From: Candidatus Omnitrophota bacterium | GTDB taxonomy: Bacteria > Omnitrophota > Gorgyraeia > B26-G9 | Direction: 5' to 3' | Length of the DNA: 6,713 nucleotides | Assembly: GCA_030630245.1 (NCBI GenBank) | Contig: DAOVNL010000044.1 | Span: forward strand, 1-6,713 | In this document: positions 1 to 5,656 of the stretch, one piece after another | Position numbering within the stretch: position 1 is the first letter of the stretch | How the letters are laid out: each line of letters starts with the position of its first letter | Position numbers and translations under genes: made by a program | Notes under the pieces: generated by a model | What the model was told of the DNA's origin: nothing | Seen by the model: only the letters and a program-made list of their open reading frames with translations | Database searches by the model: none

Positions 1-339
1 CCCGTTATAGGTAATAAACTGGCTGTAATCGCTGATTTTATCCCAGAAATTCTCCAGGATTTCTTTTTCGCCGCACACGAGATATTCGCTGTTGCCTTCG
101 CGAAAGCTGCCTGTTGTTCCATCTGTGCTTTGAAAAAAAAGAATGCCTTCATCACTGTGCACATCAACCATGCCGATAGCTACGATCTTACCCGTTACCG
201 GACTTAGACCCAGCCCGTCCTTAACCACCTGCTTTTCCTCATCAGTTTGCGCGTTCTTAAGTAACATCCCCTGTGTATCAGTATCATAGGAATCAAAATC
301 ATCACCAACAGTTTCAATATCAAAAACAATTTTTTGCAT
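1..339 (-). CDS. Predicted PolB-like 3'-5' exonuclease, 5' part of the gene (C-terminus outside the window)
   Basis: The first 113 codons of an open frame starting with ATG at 339 run off the low-coordinate edge of the window. The protein begins MQKIVFDIET, a typical DEDD-exonuclease Exo I motif with acidic residues D7 and E9. GKIVAIGMVD follows at about residues 51-60, and the visible part ends in TYNG (110-113), which matches the start of the Exo II motif (YNG then FD in the family). This order, with a spacer of about 40 residues between Exo I and the GKIVAIG strand, resembles the family of predicted exonucleases related to the proofreading domain of DNA polymerase B (RNase H-like fold). 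Members would cleave nucleotides from 3' ends using two metal ions, but their cellular role is poorly known. An AGGA about 10 bases upstream supports the start. The remaining catalytic residues (Exo II Asp, Exo III) lie outside the window, so activity cannot be judged. The family call is fairly firm; the physiological role is unknown. Confidence 0.75.
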   Translation of the reverse strand, partial: MQKIVFDIETVGDDFDSYDTDTQGMLLKNAQTDEEKQVVKDGLGLSPVTGKIVAIGMVDVHSDEGILFFQSTDGTTGSFREGNSEYLVCGEKEILENFWDKISDYSQFITYNG

Positions 340-357
340 AAAATATTTTTCCTATTT

Positions 358-402
358 GTTAATAGTGGTTACAAACAGTTAATATTGGTTACTAATAGTT
401 AC
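358..402. repeat. Short direct repeats, two copies plus a partial third
   Basis: On the plus strand GTTAATAGTGGTTAC (358-372) is followed 20 bases later by GTTAATATTGGTTAC (378-392), with one mismatch in 15 bases. A shortened third unit, TAATAGTTAC, sits at 393-402. The array is just upstream of the exonuclease start and overlaps the candidate promoter. It could be a decayed tandem repeat or paired binding sites for a regulator; the sequence does not decide. Confidence 0.5.
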
Positions 403-407
403 TTCAA
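379..407 (-). promoter_or_regulatory. Possible sigma-70-type promoter for the exonuclease gene
   Basis: On the minus strand a TTGAAG hexamer (407-402) is followed, after exactly 17 bases, by TATTAA (384-379). These match the TTGACA/TATAAT consensus at four of six positions each with optimal spacing. Transcription would begin around 372, giving a leader of roughly 30 bases before the ATG at 339. In AT-rich DNA such matches occur by chance, so support rests mainly on position and spacing. Confidence 0.3.
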
Positions 408-479
408 AAATAAATATCAGCATTTTCTCAGTTTTTCTATCCGCTATCACGCTAACTCAATTCGCTTTACACATTACGC

Positions 480-528
480 TTTTTTTGCTTTTCCCACTTT
501 TTCCTTTTACCTTTTTACTTTTTACTTA
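480..528. repeat. Purine-rich low-complexity tract, decayed short tandem repeats
   Basis: On the minus strand this reads as near-periodic AAGTAAA/AAAAAGG units of about seven bases, followed downstream by a GCGTAAT-like stretch (AGCGTAATGTGTAAAGCG, 480-463). The plus strand is correspondingly pyrimidine-rich (CTTTTTACTTTTTACTT at 511-527). It looks like a degraded microsatellite in the spacer. No function is evident. Confidence 0.45.
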
Positions 529-548
529 AAATCGCGTCCGTCGATTTT
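528..548 (-). terminator. Weak hairpin after the aconitase gene, possible terminator
   Basis: A perfect inverted repeat, AAAATCG (528-534) and CGATTTT (542-548), encloses a seven-base loop and lies two bases past the aconitase stop codon (550-552, TAG). On the minus strand the only U-run is the TTTT inside the 3' arm, and it is followed by AAGTAAAAAG rather than more T. The stem has only two G-C pairs. Position favours a terminator for the mdh-apbE-acn unit, but as an intrinsic terminator it is poor. Confidence 0.3.
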
Positions 549-549
549 T

Positions 550-2496
550 CTAGACGCTACCTGCTGTTTTCGTATAATTGAGCAACCCGCCCGCTTTAAT
601 AATCTCTTTTTGCCTCGGAGAAAGATCATAGTTCATCTTTATTTTCTTATTTTTAGTTTTGTTTTCAACTGTGATACTCTTGCCCGCGTCAAGGCTTGCT
701 GTTAAATCCAACATCTGTATCCGGTCTTCCGCGTCCAGAGCGTCATAGTCTTGGGGATTTAAAAAAACAAGCGGAAGAATGCCGAAATTCACCAGGTTTG
801 CCGCATGGATACGCTCCAGGGATTTAGCAAGCACAGCCTTTACTCCCAAAAACATAGGGCAGAGCGCTGCGTGTTCACGGCTGGATCCCTGGCCGTAGCT
901 ATCTCCGGCAACTATAAAAGCATCCTGTTTTTTTTCTTTCAGGGCTTTGGCCCTTTGGGCAAAATAAGGGTCCACTCCTTCAAAAACAAACCCTGAATAT
1001 TTTTCAATATTGGAACGGAACTTAAGCCTTGGACCTGCGGGCATAATATGGTCAGTAGTTATTTTATCTCCTACCTTGATCGCGATTTGCCCTTTAAGCT
1101 CTTTTGCAAGGGGAGAATTCCGAGGCGGCTGCCCGATGTTGGGGCCGCGGAAGATCTTTTCTTTTTCGCGTAACTGAACGGATGAAATGATCATACTGTC
1201 ATCAACATCAAATTTTTCCGGCAATGTAATTTGAGGAAATTCATCGGCCTTTTTACTTAGGGGGTCGACAAAAACACCTTTCAGCGCGCACAACGCGGCG
1301 GTTTCCACAGACACAAGGTAAATTCCAGCAGTTGCTGTACCGCTTCTTCCTTTAAAATTCCTATTATTAGTGCGCACAGATACCGCGTTTGTTTTCGGCG
1401 CCTGCCCGCAGCCGATGCAAAACCCGCAGGTACTTTCCATAATTCTGGCGCCGCTGTCAATCATATTCGCTAAGGTTCCATTCTTCGCGATCATGCTAAA
1501 CACCTGCCTGGAGCCCGGGGCTATGCCTAAAGATACATCCGGGTGCACCTTTTTGCCCTCGAAAATTTTCCCCGCAATAATCAGGTCCCTCAGGGAAGAA
1601 TTTGTACAGCTGCCGATTTCAACCTGGTCAATTTTTCTGCCTGCTATTTCGCTCACCGGGATTACATTTCCCGGTGAATGCGGCAGAGCTACCATAGGCA
1701 CCACATCTGATAAATTTATCTTAATAAGGGCATCGTATTGCGCGCCCTCATCTGCCTTTAATTCCTGATAATCTTGAACCCTGTTCTGCGCGAATAAAAA
1801 TTCTTCGGTGATCTCATCCGAGGGAAAAATACTGGTAGTTACTCCGGTCTCCGCGCCCATATTTGTTATTGTGGCACGCTCCGGAACACTCAGCGTTTTC
1901 AGCCCTTCCCCGCAATATTCAAGTACTTTGTTCACATTACCTTTTGTAGAGAGAATCTTCAGCACATGCAATATAATATCCTTAGCCGAAACCCATTTGC
2001 GCAGCTTTCCACTCAACTCTATTTTAATAACCTCAGGTGCCGTAAGATAAAACGCTCCCCCTCCCATGGCTACAGCCACATCAAGCCCTCCGGCTCCGAT
2101 AGCGATCATGCCGATACCGCCGCCTGTGGGAGTATGCGAATCACTGCCAAGCAGGGTCTTGCCCGGCTTGCCAAACCGCTCCAGGTGCACCTGATGACAT
2201 ATGCCGTTGCCCGGACGGGAAAACCTTACTCCGTATTTTGCCGCGACACTCTGCAAATATTTATGATCATCCGCGTTTTCATAACCCTGCTGCAGTGTAT
2301 TATGATCCACATAACTGACGGAAACCTCGGTCTTGACTTTTTTTATCCCCATCGATTCAAACTGCAAATAAGCCATCGTTCCCGTTGCATCCTGGGTTAA
2401 GGTCTGATCGATCCTTATGCCGATTTCCTCCCCCGGAAGCAGTTTCCCTTCCACAAGGTGCTTTCTTAAAATCTTATAAGTTAAATTATCTGCCAT
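550..2496 (-). CDS. acnA: Aconitate hydratase, short Aquifex-type
   Basis: This cytoplasmic 4Fe-4S enzyme isomerises citrate and isocitrate through cis-aconitate in the TCA cycle. The 648-residue protein lacks the extra length of the ~890-residue AcnA/IRP form and matches the shorter 'Aquifex type' aconitases. The cluster ligands are visible: C297 in GSCTNSS, and C357 and C360 in STCGFCIGCG. GSDSHTPTGGGIG (117-129) is the conserved active-site segment of domain 1. The C-terminal swivel domain carries GDKITTDHIMPAG (476-488) and GDSYGQGSSREHAA (531-544), in which S538 corresponds to the catalytic serine and R540 to a substrate-binding arginine of pig aconitase. The ATG at 2496 is preceded by AGGAG seven bases upstream. 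It is the last gene of the probable mdh-apbE-acn operon, 45 bases after apbE. Homoaconitase or isopropylmalate isomerase is less likely given the single-chain architecture and the TCA neighbour. The symbol is given for function only; the protein is not orthologous in length to E. coli AcnA. Confidence 0.93.
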   Translation of the reverse strand: MADNLTYKILRKHLVEGKLLPGEEIGIRIDQTLTQDATGTMAYLQFESMGIKKVKTEVSVSYVDHNTLQQGYENADDHKYLQSVAAKYGVRFSRPGNGICHQVHLERFGKPGKTLLGSDSHTPTGGGIGMIAIGAGGLDVAVAMGGGAFYLTAPEVIKIELSGKLRKWVSAKDIILHVLKILSTKGNVNKVLEYCGEGLKTLSVPERATITNMGAETGVTTSIFPSDEITEEFLFAQNRVQDYQELKADEGAQYDALIKINLSDVVPMVALPHSPGNVIPVSEIAGRKIDQVEIGSCTNSSLRDLIIAGKIFEGKKVHPDVSLGIAPGSRQVFSMIAKNGTLANMIDSGARIMESTCGFCIGCGQAPKTNAVSVRTNNRNFKGRSGTATAGIYLVSVETAALCALKGVFVDPLSKKADEFPQITLPEKFDVDDSMIISSVQLREKEKIFRGPNIGQPPRNSPLAKELKGQIAIKVGDKITTDHIMPAGPRLKFRSNIEKYSGFVFEGVDPYFAQRAKALKEKKQDAFIVAGDSYGQGSSREHAALCPMFLGVKAVLAKSLERIHAANLVNFGILPLVFLNPQDYDALDAEDRIQMLDLTASLDAGKSITVENKTKNKKIKMNYDLSPRQKEIIKAGGLLNYTKTAGSV

Positions 2497-2541
2497 AATC
2501 TCTCTCCTGAATAAAAACTTTTTCCGCTACAGCTGCCTCAG

Positions 2542-3471
2542 TTACTGATCCCAATTACAAGTTATAACCTTAAGACTTCCCTGGTTATCGACCACAAACA
2601 GCGCCTTAATATCACTGCGCTTAACTGAAATAAAGGCCTTTGCCTTCTCTATTCCCATAACGAAAAATGCCGTTGCCAGCACATCCGCATCAAGACATGT
2701 AGAAGCAATAACCGACACACTCAATAAATCTCCATCCGCGAGGGCTCCGCTATTTGGATCAATAATATGTTTTTTAATGTAGTTGCCTGAAGTTGTAACC
2801 GCCTGGTTTTTTATAAAGAATTTTTTGATTATTTTATCCTGATAAAGAGGGTTGCGTACTCCGACCCGCCAAGAATTTCCAGCTTTATTGCGGCCTTTTG
2901 CGTAAACATCCCCGCCTACATCAATAAGGTAATTATTGATTTGCAGCTTTTCGAATCTTTTAACAATTTTATCAATAGCAAAACCTGCGGCCATTCCGCC
3001 AAGGTCAATTTTTACTCCTTCATTTTTAAGATAAACTGTTTTTCTTTTACTGTTTAAAACAATACTACCATACCCTCCTTCTTTTTGTAAAGAAGTAGCT
3101 GTTATATCAAACACCCCGTCTGTAAGCAAAGAATATTTTAATGCTTTTTCTAATATTTCCAGCATAAAATCGCTGATTTCAACCTGTTTGCGGCCGGCAT
3201 TTCTATTTATTTGAGCCAATTCACTCTCAGGAAAATAAAAATTAAGTTTACTATCGTACAATCTTAAAAGCGAAAATGCTTCATCAATTGCTTTATACGC
3301 GCTATATGTCTTTGCTTTGGTAGGTTGTTCAACAATTACAGTTATGCGTGCCGTTGTACCCATAACAAGAATTGTTTCTGTGATAGCTTTTCTGCCGGGA
3401 AAATTATTGAGGAGAATAATCAGCGTAAACAATACAAGCGTAATAGCTGCAAGCTTTAGAATGATTCTCAT
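2542..3471 (-). CDS. apbE: FAD:protein FMN transferase (ApbE family), membrane-anchored or exported
   Basis: ApbE enzymes use FAD and Mg2+ to attach FMN covalently to a threonine or serine of target proteins such as NqrC/RnfG-like and FMN-binding-domain proteins, normally outside the cytoplasmic membrane. The 309-residue protein starts with a positively charged end and a hydrophobic stretch (about residues 4-22), consistent with a signal peptide or membrane anchor; no lipobox cysteine is present. Family motifs follow in order: MGTTARITV (37-45), DGVFDIT (118-124), DLGGMAAGFAIDK (156-168), IDVGGDV (183-189), TTSGNY (226-231), HIIDP (235-239) and DADVLATAFFVMG (261-273), where D263 and T267 fit the metal-binding positions. 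The segment between FDIT and DLGG is about 30 residues shorter than in E. coli ApbE. The start overlaps the mdh stop by four bases (ATGA), and no strong ribosome site precedes it, so translation is probably coupled to mdh. Its flavinylation target is not in the window. Confidence 0.9.
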   Translation of the reverse strand: MRIILKLAAITLVLFTLIILLNNFPGRKAITETILVMGTTARITVIVEQPTKAKTYSAYKAIDEAFSLLRLYDSKLNFYFPESELAQINRNAGRKQVEISDFMLEILEKALKYSLLTDGVFDITATSLQKEGGYGSIVLNSKRKTVYLKNEGVKIDLGGMAAGFAIDKIVKRFEKLQINNYLIDVGGDVYAKGRNKAGNSWRVGVRNPLYQDKIIKKFFIKNQAVTTSGNYIKKHIIDPNSGALADGDLLSVSVIASTCLDADVLATAFFVMGIEKAKAFISVKRSDIKALFVVDNQGSLKVITCNWDQ

Positions 3472-4385
3472 ATAAGATTGGCAACTGTTTCCTTAATTGA
3501 TTTTGCGGAATTTAACAGTTTTTCCTTATCTTCAGCGCTTAAGGGCAGCTCAATAATCTTTTCAACTCCCCGCGCCCCTAATCTAATCGGAACTCCGATA
3601 CAAGTATCTTCTATCCCGTATTCCCCGTTACAATATGCACAGGCAGGCACAACTGTTTTTTCGTCATTGAGAATTGCTCTGACCATTTTATAAGCCGCGG
3701 CAGACGGTGCATAATAAGCGCTGCCATGTCCTAAACAAGCAACAATCTCAGCCCCCCGCCGAGCAGTTGCCAAAGATATCGCTTCGCATTTTTCCTCCCC
3801 TGCAATCTGTGACAAAGCTTTACCTTGTACTTTAGAAAAATCCGGAAGTGGAATCATGGCTTGTGAATGAGCGCCAATAACCAAAGCTTCTACGCTGCTG
3901 ATGGGTACCTGCAAATTTTCACTTATTAGATTAGCAAACCTTGCCGAATCAAGAACTCCCCCCATGCCGATTACTTTTTTCGGAGAGAATTTACTTAAGT
4001 GAAGAGCAAGGTTAGTAAGAATATCCAGAGGGTTGGTAACCATGAGAATGATTGAATCGGGAGCCTTTTCCGCTATTGAACAAATAACTGTCTTTATTAT
4101 TGCCGCGTTTTTCTTTAACAGATCTGCTCTAGTCATTCCCGGCATGCGGGCGAGCCCTGCCGTAACGACAACGACAATTGAATCCCGAATATCATTATAA
4201 TCACTGGTGCCTGATATACTGCGATTGCAGCCTGCGATAGAACGCGCATCAGAGAGATCAAACCCCTTGCCCTTAGCAAGGCCTTCTGCGATATCAAGCA
4301 AAACCACATCCGCAAGGCCTGATTCTGCGATGCGCTGCGCTAACGTTCCTCCGACATTACCTGCTCCGATGATACTAACTTTCAC
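3468..4385 (-). CDS. mdh: Malate dehydrogenase, NAD-dependent, LDH-like type
   Basis: It catalyses reversible oxidation of malate to oxaloacetate with NAD in the cytoplasm. The 305-residue protein has the Rossmann motif GAGNVGG (7-13) and D31 at the end of the second strand, which favours NAD over NADP. Substrate and catalytic residues can be matched to lactate dehydrogenase: R80 (LDH position 102, where Arg rather than Gln specifies malate), R86 (109), N118 in TNPLD, D146 and R149 in VLDSARF (168 and 171), and the catalytic H173 (195). Length and motifs fit the LDH-like malate dehydrogenases of many non-proteobacterial groups. The motif after the histidine is unusual: GAHSQAMIPL instead of the common G-x-H-G-D-x-M-V-P. 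The start is GTG, placed by a strong AAGGAG site six bases upstream. It is the first gene of the probable mdh-apbE-acn operon and overlaps apbE by four bases. Confidence in MDH over LDH is high because of R80. Confidence 0.93.
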   Translation of the reverse strand: MKVSIIGAGNVGGTLAQRIAESGLADVVLLDIAEGLAKGKGFDLSDARSIAGCNRSISGTSDYNDIRDSIVVVVTAGLARMPGMTRADLLKKNAAIIKTVICSIAEKAPDSIILMVTNPLDILTNLALHLSKFSPKKVIGMGGVLDSARFANLISENLQVPISSVEALVIGAHSQAMIPLPDFSKVQGKALSQIAGEEKCEAISLATARRGAEIVACLGHGSAYYAPSAAAYKMVRAILNDEKTVVPACAYCNGEYGIEDTCIGVPIRLGARGVEKIIELPLSAEDKEKLLNSAKSIKETVANLI

Positions 4386-4391
4386 TGATCT

Positions 4392-4397
4392 CTCCTT
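4392..4397 (-). promoter_or_regulatory. Ribosome binding site fixing the GTG start of mdh
   Basis: AAGGAG on the minus strand lies six bases before the GTG at 4385-4383. The next residues, KVSIIGAGN, are the expected beginning of the Rossmann fold, so the GTG is the likely true start and no upstream ATG is needed. Confidence 0.75.
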
Positions 4398-4399
4398 AA

Positions 4400-4420
4400 A
4401 ATAAAAATGCTGTTTTTATT
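4400..4420 (-). promoter_or_regulatory. AT-only hairpin in the mdh leader
   Basis: AATAAAAA (4400-4407) and TTTTTATT (4413-4420) form a perfect eight-pair inverted repeat with a five-base loop, ending two bases before the AAGGAG site of mdh. With no G-C pair in the stem it would be weak. On the minus strand it ends in a T-rich stretch (TTTTTATTTT), so it could act as a weak terminator for the aminotransferase transcript or merely reflect AT-rich spacer sequence. Confidence 0.3.
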
Positions 4421-4446
4421 GTCCGGCGTGGTATAGTTTTTCAGAA

Positions 4447-4464
4447 GCTCAGGCTCTGCTCAGG
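4447..4464. repeat. Two GCTCAGG direct repeats in the aminotransferase-mdh spacer
   Basis: GCTCAGG occurs at 4447-4453 and again at 4458-4464, eleven bases apart, and the second copy continues into GCTCAGGATGA. That last string resembles the end of a GC-rich dispersed element often seen in spacers of environmental bacterial genomes. With one locus in view it cannot be shown to be a genomic repeat. It also forms a poor hairpin (CAGA with TCTG) that is not followed by a T-run on the transcribed strand. Confidence 0.3.
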
Positions 4465-4489
4465 ATGATTTTAGTTTTTTGGTCTTTAC

Positions 4490-5653
4490 TTAGATCTGCT
4501 TGATCCATTTGCTTATTCTATCTAATCCCTTTTCTATTTGTTCGGTGCTTGTAGCAAAACTAAGCCGTATATGCTTGTTCTCACCAAAAGCAATTCCGGG
4601 GATTACGGCAACCCGCGCTTCATCAAGAAGGTGCTGGGCAAATTCCAGCGAATCAAGTCCTGTTTTTGAAATATTGCAGAACACATAAAATGCTCCCTCA
4701 GGTTTAATAACGCTTAACCCCTTGATTGCGTTAATGCGATCGACAATATAATCACGGCGTTTTACAAATTCCTTCTTCATTTTATCAATACATTCATCTG
4801 AGGATGTCAGGGCAGTCACTGCCGCGGCCTGCGCGATCGAATTCGGACATGACGTGGAATGATCCTGCAAGTTGGATATTTTCGAAACCGCTTCCTTTGG
4901 CCCGGCCAGATAACCTATTCTCCAGCCTGTCATCGAATAAGCCTTAGAAAGCCCGTTAACAGTAAATGTCAGTGAATACATTTTTTCGTTAAGCGACGCG
5001 ATGGATACATGTTCTGCTTTATCATATACCAGCTTTTCATAGATCTCGTCACTTATTACATAAATTCCATAATCGGCAGCGATATCCGCTATTTGTTTTA
5101 ACTCATCTTTAGTATATACGCATCCGGTGGGGTTTGACGGAGAATTGATTATTAAAGCCTTTGTTTTTTTCTTTATAGCTTTTTCGAACTGTTCGGGAGT
5201 TATCTTGAACTTATTCTTTTCTGCGGCCTTGATAAAAACCGGTTTACCCTGGGCGACCTTCACCATCTGAGGGTAAGAGACCCAGTAAGGCATGGGGATA
5301 ATAACCTCATCGTCTTTATCGCAAATGACCTGTAAGATACTGTAAAGAGAGTGTTTTGCCCCGTTAGAAACAACTATCTGGCTGAAATCATAATGCAGAT
5401 TATTATCTCTTTTAAACTTTTCCGCAATCGCCTGTTTTAACTGCGGCATTCCCGTAGATGGAGTATATTTGGTAAACCCCTCGTTTATTGCTTTTACAGC
5501 ACTTTTCTTTATATGCTCAGGAGTATCAAAATCAGGCTCTCCCGCGCCAAAACTAACTACATCAACCCCGCTTTTTTTTAACTGCTTTGCTTTACTGGTA
5601 ATTGCCAATGTAGGAGATGACGTCAGGCTTCGCACACGGCAAGCAAGTTTCAT
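4490..5653 (-). CDS. aspC: Class I aminotransferase, aspartate aminotransferase-like (subgroup Ib)
   Basis: This PLP enzyme most likely moves the amino group between aspartate and 2-oxoglutarate, giving oxaloacetate and glutamate in the cytoplasm. The 387-residue length is typical. Visible landmarks are FGAGEPDFDTP (35-45), YTPSTGMPQLK (63-73), NGAKHSLY (97-104), SPSNPTG with N174 (171-177), SDEIYEKLVY with D202 and Y205 that hold PLP (201-210), the Schiff-base K237 in SKAYSMTGWRIGY with phosphate-binding R245, and R363 in HIRLSFA, which binds the substrate carboxylate. These match fold-type I subgroup Ib enzymes of Thermus and Bacillus type. Some relatives also transaminate prephenate or aromatic substrates, so the exact specificity is not settled. 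The ATG lies three bases after the rplQ stop, and an AAGG within the last rplQ codons could serve as ribosome site. It is therefore probably translated from the alpha-operon transcript. A shared oxaloacetate product links it to mdh downstream. Confidence 0.88.
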   Translation of the reverse strand: MKLACRVRSLTSSPTLAITSKAKQLKKSGVDVVSFGAGEPDFDTPEHIKKSAVKAINEGFTKYTPSTGMPQLKQAIAEKFKRDNNLHYDFSQIVVSNGAKHSLYSILQVICDKDDEVIIPMPYWVSYPQMVKVAQGKPVFIKAAEKNKFKITPEQFEKAIKKKTKALIINSPSNPTGCVYTKDELKQIADIAADYGIYVISDEIYEKLVYDKAEHVSIASLNEKMYSLTFTVNGLSKAYSMTGWRIGYLAGPKEAVSKISNLQDHSTSCPNSIAQAAAVTALTSSDECIDKMKKEFVKRRDYIVDRINAIKGLSVIKPEGAFYVFCNISKTGLDSLEFAQHLLDEARVAVIPGIAFGENKHIRLSFATSTEQIEKGLDRISKWIKQI

Positions 5654-5656
5654 TTT

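Larger units (their letters stand above)
340..549. other. Non-coding spacer between aconitase and exonuclease genes
   Basis: This is the longest gene-free stretch in the window, at 210 bases. It is AT-rich and contains no credible small gene: the plus-strand frame across it is antisense to the end of the aconitase gene and is rich in Phe, Leu and Ser, as expected of a shadow. Read on the minus strand it holds, in order, a weak hairpin just after the aconitase stop, a purine-rich low-complexity tract, a degenerate GCGTAAT-like stretch, a pair of 15-base repeats and a possible promoter for the exonuclease gene. It probably separates two transcription units. Confidence 0.7.

Noticed and set aside
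358..402. CRISPR array
   Set aside because: Only two full copies plus a fragment of a 15-base unit with 5-base gaps; there are no spacers of normal size and no cas genes.
334..705. A 123-codon plus-strand open frame over the spacer and the aconitase 3' end
   Set aside because: It is antisense to the aconitase C-terminus, is Phe/Ser-rich as expected from complementary AT-rich sequence, has no ribosome site and resembles no known family.
1370..2400. Several plus-strand open frames inside the aconitase gene
   Set aside because: They lie opposite strongly conserved aconitase motifs and have no convincing start signals; they are shadows of the coding strand.
4443..4458. Hairpin CAGA...TCTG as a terminator after the aminotransferase
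   Set aside because: The stem is short and bulged, and on the transcribed minus strand it is followed by A residues, not T.
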